This document shows positions 20,687 to 28,012 of a DNA stretch of 34,354 nucleotides, in pieces; positions within the stretch are counted from its first letter, which is position 1; every line of letters begins with the position of its first letter. The position numbers were made by a program, and so were the translations under genes. The notes below the pieces were generated by a model, which saw only the letters and a list, made by a program, of their open reading frames with translations, did not search any database and had not been told where the DNA came from. This DNA comes from an uncultured Bacilli bacterium (lineage in GTDB: Bacteria; Bacillota_I; Bacilli_A; RF39; UBA660). The stretch covers positions 1-34,354 of the forward strand of contig CANQIL010000016.1 of the NCBI GenBank assembly GCA_947624045.1, written 5' to 3'.

Positions 20687-23107
20687 ATGTATCCACTTGG
20701 TAGACAATTTGAAATTGATAATGCTAAAGCAAAAAGTGATAATAAAGCGGTTATACAAGGTAGCAAATTTAGAATTTCTCTTATTTCTGAGCGTATTGTT
20801 AGACTAGAATATTCACCTGATGGAAAATTCAATGATAGACCAACACAGCTTGTAAGAAGAAGAAATATCGGTTTACCTGATTTTTCAGTGCGTCAAGATA
20901 CTAATCTAGTAGAAATTACAACTAAATACTTTATTCTTACTTATGTAAAAGAAAGGCCATTTGCGGGACCAGCAGTAGACCCTATGCGTAATTTGAAAAT
21001 TACTTTACAAAGTAGAGATAGGGACAGGAATAAAGATTGGTATGTAGGGCATGCAGAAGCTAGAAATATGTTAGGTAATATGGTAGGTGTTGATGTAAAT
21101 ATACCAAAACAATTACAAAAAGGGCTTTATTCTTTAGATGGGTTTGCTTCAATTGATGATAGTTTGGGTAAAATTATTATGGAAGATGGTACTTTAGCTG
21201 AGCCAATACCTAAACATACAGATATTTATGTTTTTATGTATGATAGAGATTTTAAACAAGCTTTATTTGACTACTTTAGAATGACAGGGGCACCAGCTTT
21301 AATACCAAGATATGCTCTAGGTAATTGGTGGAGTAGAAATATTACTTATGATGATGAAAAGATTCATGAATTAATTAGAAAGTTTGAAAAATTAAAAATA
21401 CCTATAGCAGTAATGCTTTTTGACCATGATTGGCATATTAGAAATAATAAAGAGTTTCATGATTTAAAAGGTGGGTATACTTTTAATACTAATCTAATCA
21501 AAGACCCTAAAAAAATGATTTTAGAGTTTCATAAGAGAGGTATTAGAGTTGGTTTGTGTGTGAATCCAACGGAGGGAATTTATCCACATGAGATGTATTA
21601 TAAACAAGCAAGTGAATTTTTAGGAATAACAGATTCATCAGTAATAAAGTTTGAGCCACTAAATCCTAAGTACTTAGATGTGTTATTTAAAATGTTTTTG
21701 CATCCTTTGGAGGCCTTGGGGGTAGATTTCTTTTGGAATGATTCAACTGGTGATATGGATGTTACTAAATTATGGGCACTTAATCATTACATGTATACTG
21801 ATTCAGGAAGAACTAATAATAAAAGACCGATGTTACTAGCAAGAGGTAGTATTTATGCACCACATAGGTATCCCGTTTTATATGGAGGCTCTAGTGAAGT
21901 AAGTTGGGAAGCTTTAAAAAACTTGCCATTTCTATATTTGAATGCCGCTAATATTGGTGTTAGTTGGTGGAGTCATGATGTTGCGGGTAATCATGGTGGT
22001 ATTGAAGATGGAGAGCTTTATGTTAGATATGTACAGTTAAGTTGTTTTAGTCCGATATTACGTTTTCATGGCGCAAGAGGTCCTTACTATAAAAAAGAGC
22101 CGTGGTTATGGGATGTAAAAACAGAAAGAATTGCGATAGACTACTTGCGTTTACGTCATAGATTAATTCCTTACTTGTACACAGAAGCTTATAATTATAC
22201 AAGAGCCGGAACGCCTTTGATACAGCCATTTTACTATAATTATATGTGGGTTTATGATGATAGTTTGTATAGAAATCAGTATTACTTTGGCTCACAATTA
22301 CTAGTATGTCCTATCTTAGATAAGAAAGATACAACAATGAATAGAACTATCCATAGATTCTTTATACCAGATGGTGTTTGGTATGATTTTGTGACAGGAA
22401 AGAAATTTCCGGGTAATAAAAAATATATTTCTTTCTTTAAAGAATCAGATTATCCAGTCTTTGCTCATGCAGGAAGTATAATTCCACTTTCTAATAGAAG
22501 TGATTACAATAATATAGGGTTACCTACAGACTTAGAAATACAAATATTTCCAGGAGTAAGTAATACTTATACAATGTATGAAGATGACGGTGTTACATCA
22601 CTTTATAAAGAGGGATACTACTTAAAAACATCAATAGACTATAACTACTTAAGAAATAACTATACCGTAATAATAAGGTCAATAGATGGAAAAAGTGGAA
22701 TAGTTCCTGAAAGAAGAAACTATAAACTAGTCTTTAGAAATACCAAAGAAGCAGAAAACGTAACAATCTATTTCAATGCCGATAAATTAAATAGTGAAAA
22801 TTATGTTGATGGAGCAGACTTTGTAGTAGAAATAAAAGGTGTACCAACCATTGGACAATTAACAATAAACTGTAAAGGAAAAGATATTGAAATAGATGCT
22901 GTTCGTTTAATAAACGATGATGTAAATGAAATACTTATGGATTTACAAATTAATACTTATCTAAAAGAAGAAATAGCAGGAATAATGTTTGGAGAATTGC
23001 CAATTAATAAGAAAAGAATAGCTATTAGAAAATTAAAAAAGAAAAACTTAACAAAAGACTATATAAATTTATTCTTAAAACTATTAGAATATATTAGTGA
23101 AGTATAG
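20687..23107 (+). CDS. Glycoside hydrolase family 31 (alpha-glucosidase-like)
   Basis: An 806-residue cytoplasmic retaining alpha-glycosidase. The N-terminal beta domain (RISLISERIVRLEYSPDGKF) leads into the (beta/alpha)8 barrel: ALGNWWSRN, LFDHDWHIRNN, VGLCVNPTEGIYPHE, and the nucleophile region VDFFWNDSTG with D352. Later barrel blocks are VSWWSHDVAGNHGG and CFSPILRFHGARG. C-terminal beta modules include PVFAHAGSIIPL and TYTMYEDDGVTSLY. The motif after the nucleophile is STG rather than the more usual MNE, so substrate preference may differ from classic alpha-glucosidases. A Lys-rich tail of about 60 residues (INKKRIAIRKLKKKNLT) is extra. No signal peptide. GAAGGTG ribosome binding site; it is followed after ten bases by a hypothetical gene in the same operon. 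Confidence 0.9.
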   Translation: MYPLGRQFEIDNAKAKSDNKAVIQGSKFRISLISERIVRLEYSPDGKFNDRPTQLVRRRNIGLPDFSVRQDTNLVEITTKYFILTYVKERPFAGPAVDPMRNLKITLQSRDRDRNKDWYVGHAEARNMLGNMVGVDVNIPKQLQKGLYSLDGFASIDDSLGKIIMEDGTLAEPIPKHTDIYVFMYDRDFKQALFDYFRMTGAPALIPRYALGNWWSRNITYDDEKIHELIRKFEKLKIPIAVMLFDHDWHIRNNKEFHDLKGGYTFNTNLIKDPKKMILEFHKRGIRVGLCVNPTEGIYPHEMYYKQASEFLGITDSSVIKFEPLNPKYLDVLFKMFLHPLEALGVDFFWNDSTGDMDVTKLWALNHYMYTDSGRTNNKRPMLLARGSIYAPHRYPVLYGGSSEVSWEALKNLPFLYLNAANIGVSWWSHDVAGNHGGIEDGELYVRYVQLSCFSPILRFHGARGPYYKKEPWLWDVKTERIAIDYLRLRHRLIPYLYTEAYNYTRAGTPLIQPFYYNYMWVYDDSLYRNQYYFGSQLLVCPILDKKDTTMNRTIHRFFIPDGVWYDFVTGKKFPGNKKYISFFKESDYPVFAHAGSIIPLSNRSDYNNIGLPTDLEIQIFPGVSNTYTMYEDDGVTSLYKEGYYLKTSIDYNYLRNNYTVIIRSIDGKSGIVPERRNYKLVFRNTKEAENVTIYFNADKLNSENYVDGADFVVEIKGVPTIGQLTINCKGKDIEIDAVRLINDDVNEILMDLQINTYLKEEIAGIMFGELPINKKRIAIRKLKKKNLTKDYINLFLKLLEYISEV

Positions 23108-23117
23108 GAGGAATATT

Positions 23118-24014
23118 ATGATAACTACGGAAAAAATAGAAAAGAAAGTTAGTAGATTAGAAGCATTAAAAAGATTAACATTAGAAAAATACCTAGATGA
23201 AATAGAAGACTTAAATAGTGATATTTTACTATATGATGTTATGTTTCATCATTTAGTAGAGGGAGATTTTTTTGAAGACTATGAGTTTAGCTCATTAGAG
23301 GGTACTAGTAAAGATGAGAAAAAAGAGATAATAGAAAAAGTAAAAAAATACAGTGATTTATGTTTTTATGATGGACAAGTTGATTATTGGTCTGATTCTA
23401 TTGAAACGGTTAAAAATATGGATTATGAATTTATTTCCTCAGAATTACTTGATAATTATGAATTTTTGATAGGCTTATGTAAAGATAGTGATGAAGAAGT
23501 ATTAGAAAAATTAGAGAAATTAAAAGAAGAAGACGGATTTAATGAAAGTAGTGTTATTGAGTATTTAAGAAATAATTTTAAAAATGATGAAGTGCTTGCT
23601 AAAACTATATTGAATATGTCTTCTCGGAATAGCTTATTTAAAGTATTTAGTGATAAAGAAAAAGCTATATTATTAAAATATCCTGAGGGTGTTTTGTATT
23701 TTTATGATAATGATTCAATAAAAATGACATCGGCTTTGTACTTGGCATTGGAGATTTGTAATAGAATGGGAGAAGATGTTTCTATTAGAGATAGAGAAGA
23801 TGTGGAAAGAGCTATTTTAGATGTTACGGAAAAATTAAGAGATGCTGATGTAGTTGATTTTGAAGAAGTAGTTACGGATATGTCTGATGATTATTTGGAT
23901 AATTTAGATACTTTTGGTCGTAATGGAACTGATAGTATGATAGTTTTAAGTGATGATGGTACGTTGAGTAAGAAAGTTTGGAATAAAGATAAAGATAAAA
24001 ATTGGATAAAATAA
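23118..24014 (+). CDS. Hypothetical acidic alpha-helical protein
   Basis: I do not recognise this 298-residue protein. It starts at ATG 23118 with a perfect AGGAGG seven bases upstream; a GTG at 23097 would overlap the GH31 gene. It is very rich in Glu, Asp and Lys, with predicted helices throughout (KKVSRLEALKRLTLEKYLDE; EEVLEKLEKLKEEDGF), no signal peptide or membrane segment, and no visible catalytic motif. Near the end, MIVLSDDGTLSKKVWNK resembles a short beta hairpin. It sits 10 bases after the GH31 stop, so the two are co-transcribed; whether they act together is unknown. Confidence 0.7.
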   Translation: MITTEKIEKKVSRLEALKRLTLEKYLDEIEDLNSDILLYDVMFHHLVEGDFFEDYEFSSLEGTSKDEKKEIIEKVKKYSDLCFYDGQVDYWSDSIETVKNMDYEFISSELLDNYEFLIGLCKDSDEEVLEKLEKLKEEDGFNESSVIEYLRNNFKNDEVLAKTILNMSSRNSLFKVFSDKEKAILLKYPEGVLYFYDNDSIKMTSALYLALEICNRMGEDVSIRDREDVERAILDVTEKLRDADVVDFEEVVTDMSDDYLDNLDTFGRNGTDSMIVLSDDGTLSKKVWNKDKDKNWIK

Positions 24015-24017
24015 GTA

Positions 24018-24045
24018 TTGTCATTTGAAAAATGTGTGATATAAT
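24018..24045 (+). promoter_or_regulatory. Promoter of the T-box/leuS operon
   Basis: TTGTCA (24018-24023), 16-base spacer, TATAAT (24040-24045), with an extended TGa before the -10. Confidence 0.75.
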
Positions 24046-24051
24046 AGGCTT

Positions 24052-24256
24052 ATATTTTGTGATGAGAAAGAAGTATTAGTAAATTAGTAAATTGAAGAGA
24101 GCTTTTGGTTGGTGGAAAAAAGTATTTATGATTTATGAACTTGTCTTTTGAGCAAATGGGTAATTCCGTTATCAAGAAAGAGTATAAGTTTTTTACTTAT
24201 AAATTAAGGTGGTACCGCGAGCATTTCGTCCTTAGGGATTGAGGTGCTTTTTTTTA
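24052..24256 (+). promoter_or_regulatory. T-box riboswitch (leucine) controlling the leuS operon
   Basis: The T-box sequence AAGGTGGTACCGCG is perfect at 24206-24219. Upstream are Stem I landmarks: the AGAGAG element and a GGTTGGTG distal-loop motif near 24100-24115. The likely specifier is CTT (24140-24142, in GAACTTGTC), a Leu codon followed by a purine, which agrees with the leuS gene downstream. The terminator is formed by AGCA..TCC (from 24220) pairing with GGA..TGCT (to 24248), ending in a T-run. Uncharged tRNA-Leu would pair with the T-box bulge and allow read-through. Confidence 0.92.
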
Positions 24257-24265
24257 GGAGGAGAT

Positions 24266-24643
24266 ATGGAAGAGGTTATATTATTTTTATTGAGCTTTGT
24301 TTTTATATTTTTGCTTTATCAAATAATTATAATTGGGCCAGCTAAGAGGAGTAAGTCTTTAAAGACGAGGGGCAAGAGGAAGGATAAAAATCCGATTGAA
24401 GTTAAGTATTTGATAAGTAAATATAAGCTTGATATGGAAAAGGTTAATTATAATCAATTGCTACAAATAGTGGCAATTACTTCTTCTTTCGATATTGCTT
24501 TAATTGGGAGTTTGATTATGGCAGTTGAGGATTTTTTTCTATCAGTAGTGGTAGGAATTGTTGCGATAGTAGTTTTGATAATGGGAAGTTATCACTTAGT
24601 ATATTTATTTTATAAAAAGAAAGGTATGGTAAAAAATGGTTAA
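24266..24643 (+). CDS. Small membrane protein cotranscribed with leuS
   Basis: A 125-residue protein beginning at ATG 24266 behind AGGAGGAG; an in-frame ATG at 24239 lies inside the T-box terminator and is not used. It has one N-terminal membrane segment (residues 3-23), a basic loop of about 45 residues (SKSLKTRGKRKDKNPIEVKY) and two C-terminal membrane segments (about 57-77 and 83-112). Its stop overlaps the start of leuS by eight bases. I cannot name it. Its position under leucine T-box control makes its expression follow tRNA-Leu charging. Confidence 0.75.
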   Translation: MEEVILFLLSFVFIFLLYQIIIIGPAKRSKSLKTRGKRKDKNPIEVKYLISKYKLDMEKVNYNQLLQIVAITSSFDIALIGSLIMAVEDFFLSVVVGIVAIVVLIMGSYHLVYLFYKKKGMVKNG

Positions 24644-27449
24644 TTTTAAAGAGATAGAAAAGAAGTGGCAAAAATATTGGGAAGATGAGAAGATTTTTGT
24701 TGCGGATAATAATAGTAGTAAGAAGCCTTATTATGTATTGGTTGAGTTTCCTTATCCAAGTGGAGCAGGGCTACATGTTGGGCATGTAAGAAGTTATACA
24801 GCACAGGATGCGGTGGCTAGAATGAAAAGAATGCAAGGGTATAATGTTTTATATCCAATGGGTTGGGATGCTTTTGGAGCACCTGCAGAACAGTATGCTA
24901 TTAAGAATCATATTCACCCTAAAGAAGCCGTTAAGGAAAACATTAAGACTTTTAAGGAGCAAATGAAATCATTAGGTTTTTCTTTTGACTGGACAAGAGA
25001 GTTTTCGACAACGGACCCTGAATATTATAAATGGACACAATGGCAATTTTTACAATTTTATAAGCATGGTATGGCTTATAAAGATACTATTCCAGTAAAT
25101 TGGTGCCCTAATTGTAAGAGTGTTCTTTCTAATGAAGATGCGGCTGGGGGAGTTTGTGAAAGATGTGGTAGTAAGGTTGTTCAAAAAGAAAAATCACAAT
25201 GGATGCTTAGAATGAGTGATTATGCCGAGGATTTATTAAAGGGCTTAGATGATACTAATTTTGCCGAGAGGGTTAAGTTAGGACAAATTAACTGGATAGG
25301 TAAGTCAATAGGAGCTCAAGTTGATTTTCAAGTTAAGGGATTTGATAAGAAGTTCACTGTATTTACAACAAGATGTGATACATTATTTGGGGCAACTTAC
25401 TGTGTACTAGCACCTGAACATAAAGACGTTTTGGAGATAACGGCACCTGAGAAGAAAGAAGAAGTTTTGAAGTATATTGAAGAGTGTTCTTGTAAAAATG
25501 AGATGGAAAGAACGGAGCTTAATAAGGAAAAGACAGGTGTTTTTATAGGGGCTTATGCTATAAATCCAGTTAATAATAAGGAAATACCTATTTATATATC
25601 TGACTATGTTTTAGCAAGCTATGGTACAGGAGCAATTATGGCAGTACCGGCTCACGATGAGAGAGATTATGAGTTTGCGAAAAAGTTTGATATTCCAATT
25701 ATTCAAGTTTTGGAAGAGGTAACAGGTATGCCTCACGAGAACGAGAGTGAAAAGAAGTCTATTGTAGCGGTAGTTTATGATAAGAGTAAGGATAAGTATT
25801 TGACAATTAATTGGGGTGAAGCCGGTGGTAGATTATTTGTAGGTGGAACAATAAAAGATGAGGAAAGTCCTGTTGAGTGTGCTTTGCGGGAGATAAGAGA
25901 AGAAACGGGCTATACGGATTTAGAGTTAGTTTGTGAAGACTTTAAGATTAATCATCATTATTACGCTTATAATAAGGATAAATATTTTAATATAGAAGCA
26001 ACACCACTTTTGTTTGAGTTAAAAAGTGATAAGCAAGTTGAGCAGAACTTAGATGATGATGAAAACTTTAGTGTTGAGTGGGTAGACAAAGATGTTGTTT
26101 TGAAAGAGATAAAAGATGAGTTACATAAAAAAGCTTATGAATATGTGATGAATCCTGGAGCCATGACAAAGGACGGTACACATACAAATTCGGATTTCTT
26201 GAATGGCTTAAATAAAGAAGAAGCTATTGAAAAGATGATTAGTTGGTTGGAAGAGAATAATCTTGGTAAAAAGCAAGTTAATTATAAAATGCGTGATTGG
26301 ATTTTTTCAAGACAGAGATTTTGGGGTGAGCCTATTCCAATTGTGTATTGTGAAAAATGTGGCTATGTACCAATGAAAGAGGAAGATTTGCCTTTGTTGT
26401 TGCCTGATGTTACGGAGTATGAGCCTACAGAAGATGGGGAAAGTCCACTTGCGAATATTGAAGAGTGGGTTAATACGACTTGTCCTTGTTGTGGTGGTAA
26501 GGCTAGAAGAGAAACGGATACGATGCCTAATTGGGCTGGGTCTAGTTGGTATTTCTTGAGATTTATGGACGCAAATAATGATAAGGAATTTGCTTCAATG
26601 GAGGCAATGAAGTATTGGAACAGAGTTGATTGGTACAATGGTGGTATGGAGCATACGGCTAGACATTTGTTATATGCAAGATTTTGGGTACAATTTTTGT
26701 ATAATATTGGCTTAGTTCCAAATAAGGAAATGATATGGACAAGAGTTAGTCACGGTATGGTACTTGGCTCTAATAATGAGAAGATGAGTAAGAGTAAGGG
26801 TAATGTAATAAATCCTGATGATATCGTTAAGGAGTATGGAGCAGATACTTTGAGGGTCTATGAGATGTTTATGGGTGATTATCAAATGGATGCTCCGTGG
26901 AGTACTGATTCTTTAAGAGGTTGCAAAAGATTTATCGATAAGGTAGTTAGGCTATTTGATAAGGTAAATGATAAAGAGGGATTTACTGAGTCTTTAGAGA
27001 TGATTCAAAATAAGAGTATTAAGAAAGTAACGGAGGATTTGACAACGCTTGGTTATAATACGGCTATTTCTACTTTGATGATTTTGGCTAATGCTTATGA
27101 TGATTTGGATAGTATAACTAAAGAAGATTATCGTCTACTTTTGGTACTACTTAACCCTATTGCGCCACATATTACTGAGGAGATGAATGAGAAGTTAGGT
27201 TATGAGCCTATTTGTTTAGGAAAGTTCCCAGTTTGTGATGAGAGTAAGATAATTGAGGAAGAAAAGGAAATTGCTGTTCAAGTAAATGGTAAGGTAAGAG
27301 CAACTATTAAGATTAAGGTTGATGAAGATGAGGAGTCTATTAAGAAAAAGGCGCTAAGTGAGGAAAATGTTATTAGACATATTGATTCTAAAGAGGTAGT
27401 AAAAATTATTGTTATTAAGGATAGAATTGTTAATATTGTCGTAAGATAG
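24636..27449 (+). CDS. leuS: Leucyl-tRNA synthetase with an inserted NUDIX domain
   Basis: Charges tRNA-Leu with leucine. Class I core: HVGH at residues 47-50 and KMSKS at 716-720, plus zinc-knuckle cysteines (CPNCKSVLSNEDAAGGVCERC) and a second cluster (YCEKCG, CPCCGGK). The CP1 editing domain shows TTRCDTLFGATYCVLAPEH and AVPAHDERDYEFAKKFDIPI. Directly after that, about residues 365-507 form an extra domain with a complete Nudix box, G404-Y426 (G-x5-E-x7-REIREETGY; R418, E419, E422, E423). The reading frame then returns to normal LeuRS sequence (THTNSDFLNGLNKEEAIEKM). This explains the length of 937 instead of the usual ~805. It overlaps the small membrane protein gene and is under the T-box. 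The insertion is in frame, with intact motifs on both sides, so it looks functional. Confidence 0.95.
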   Translation: MVNFKEIEKKWQKYWEDEKIFVADNNSSKKPYYVLVEFPYPSGAGLHVGHVRSYTAQDAVARMKRMQGYNVLYPMGWDAFGAPAEQYAIKNHIHPKEAVKENIKTFKEQMKSLGFSFDWTREFSTTDPEYYKWTQWQFLQFYKHGMAYKDTIPVNWCPNCKSVLSNEDAAGGVCERCGSKVVQKEKSQWMLRMSDYAEDLLKGLDDTNFAERVKLGQINWIGKSIGAQVDFQVKGFDKKFTVFTTRCDTLFGATYCVLAPEHKDVLEITAPEKKEEVLKYIEECSCKNEMERTELNKEKTGVFIGAYAINPVNNKEIPIYISDYVLASYGTGAIMAVPAHDERDYEFAKKFDIPIIQVLEEVTGMPHENESEKKSIVAVVYDKSKDKYLTINWGEAGGRLFVGGTIKDEESPVECALREIREETGYTDLELVCEDFKINHHYYAYNKDKYFNIEATPLLFELKSDKQVEQNLDDDENFSVEWVDKDVVLKEIKDELHKKAYEYVMNPGAMTKDGTHTNSDFLNGLNKEEAIEKMISWLEENNLGKKQVNYKMRDWIFSRQRFWGEPIPIVYCEKCGYVPMKEEDLPLLLPDVTEYEPTEDGESPLANIEEWVNTTCPCCGGKARRETDTMPNWAGSSWYFLRFMDANNDKEFASMEAMKYWNRVDWYNGGMEHTARHLLYARFWVQFLYNIGLVPNKEMIWTRVSHGMVLGSNNEKMSKSKGNVINPDDIVKEYGADTLRVYEMFMGDYQMDAPWSTDSLRGCKRFIDKVVRLFDKVNDKEGFTESLEMIQNKSIKKVTEDLTTLGYNTAISTLMILANAYDDLDSITKEDYRLLLVLLNPIAPHITEEMNEKLGYEPICLGKFPVCDESKIIEEEKEIAVQVNGKVRATIKIKVDEDEESIKKKALSEENVIRHIDSKEVVKIIVIKDRIVNIVVR

Positions 27450-27519
27450 TGACAAGTTTTTACAACTAAAATTAGAAAAAATGTTAAATATTATCAAAAA
27501 TATTAATTTAAATGATAAA

Positions 27520-27557
27520 GACTATTAACTAATATGAGTTAGCTAATAGTCTTTTTT
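27520..27557. terminator. Terminator after leuS
   Basis: Long stem: GACTATTA (27520-27527) / TAATAGTC (27544-27551) and CTAA (27529-27532) / TTAG (27539-27542), followed by a T-run; AAA precedes the 5' arm, so it may also stop the converging XRE gene. Confidence 0.85.
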
Positions 27558-27577
27558 GCACAGTTTTTGTGGAAATT

Positions 27578-27802
27578 TTATTTCTTCTTTTCTATCGTTA
27601 TGATTAGGTTATGTTTCTTAGCAATTTTCATTAAAGTTTGAAATGTAAAACTATTTACACCTCGTTCAATTTGTTTAATGGTGTGATAGTTTTTGTAGCC
27701 TAGTTCTTTAGCAAATTGTTCTTGGGTTAGCTCTGACCACTCTCTGATTATTTTGAATACTTCTTTTGGCTCATAGTTATTTGCGATTAATTTCATTTTC
27801 AT
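27578..27802 (-). CDS. Small XRE-family HTH regulator
   Basis: A 74-residue DNA-binding protein made almost only of a Cro/C1-type helix-turn-helix: FKIIREWSELTQEQFAKELGYKNYHTIKQIERG, quoted here in outline (LTQEQFAKELGY then NYHTIKQIERG), followed by TFQTLMKIAKKHNL. GAGGTG precedes the ATG. No toxin-like partner adjoins it. It diverges from variable protein 2, with about 130 bases between its start and that gene's -35, and a near-perfect 20-bp palindrome lies in the gap. It is therefore a candidate local regulator of itself and of variable protein 2; variable protein 1 has no such neighbour. Confidence 0.85.
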   Translation of the reverse strand: MKMKLIANNYEPKEVFKIIREWSELTQEQFAKELGYKNYHTIKQIERGVNSFTFQTLMKIAKKHNLIITIEKKK

Positions 27803-27850
27803 TTTTCACCTCATACTAAAATTATTGCTTTGTATATTATTTTATCATAT

Positions 27851-27870
27851 AAACGGTAAACTTACAGTTT
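27851..27870. promoter_or_regulatory. Near-perfect palindrome, candidate operator of the XRE regulator
   Basis: Arms AAACGGTAA (27851-27859) and TTACAGTTT (27862-27870) are inverted repeats with one mismatch per arm. The half-site AAACTGTAA recurs exactly at 27908-27916, 19 bases before the -35 of variable protein 2. At the equivalent place before variable protein 1 it is AAATTGTAT, with two changes. Confidence 0.5.
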
Positions 27871-27934
27871 TTTTTTAAGCTTTTTTTAAAAAGTTAAATT
27901 ATTGTGCAAACTGTAAAAAAAAATTAAAAAGTTC

Positions 27935-27970
27935 TTGACAATACCCAATGGGGGGGGGGTATGCTATAGT
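27935..27970 (+). promoter_or_regulatory. Poly-G spacer promoter of variable protein 2 (putatively phase-variable)
   Basis: TTGACA (27935-27940), then ATACCCAAT, ten G (27950-27959), then TATGCT (27960-27965, spacer 19) overlapping TGCTATAGT (TATAGT 27965-27970, spacer 24). It is the same element as at 6338 but one base shorter: one T is missing before the tract, so the two copies have different spacings (20 against 19) with the same number of G. Confidence 0.8.
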
Positions 27971-28012
27971 TAGGTAAAAATATAATTTGTGGAAAAAAGG
28001 TGTTTAAAAATA

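Noticed and set aside
25717-26157. Fusion or assembly error in leuS caused by the NUDIX segment
   Set aside because: The insert is in frame, has the same base composition as its surroundings, and LeuRS sequence resumes without loss on the far side, so a real domain insertion is more likely.
27578-27802. Toxin-antitoxin module at the XRE gene
   Set aside because: No small toxin-like gene adjoins it on either side; the nearest genes are leuS and the surface protein.
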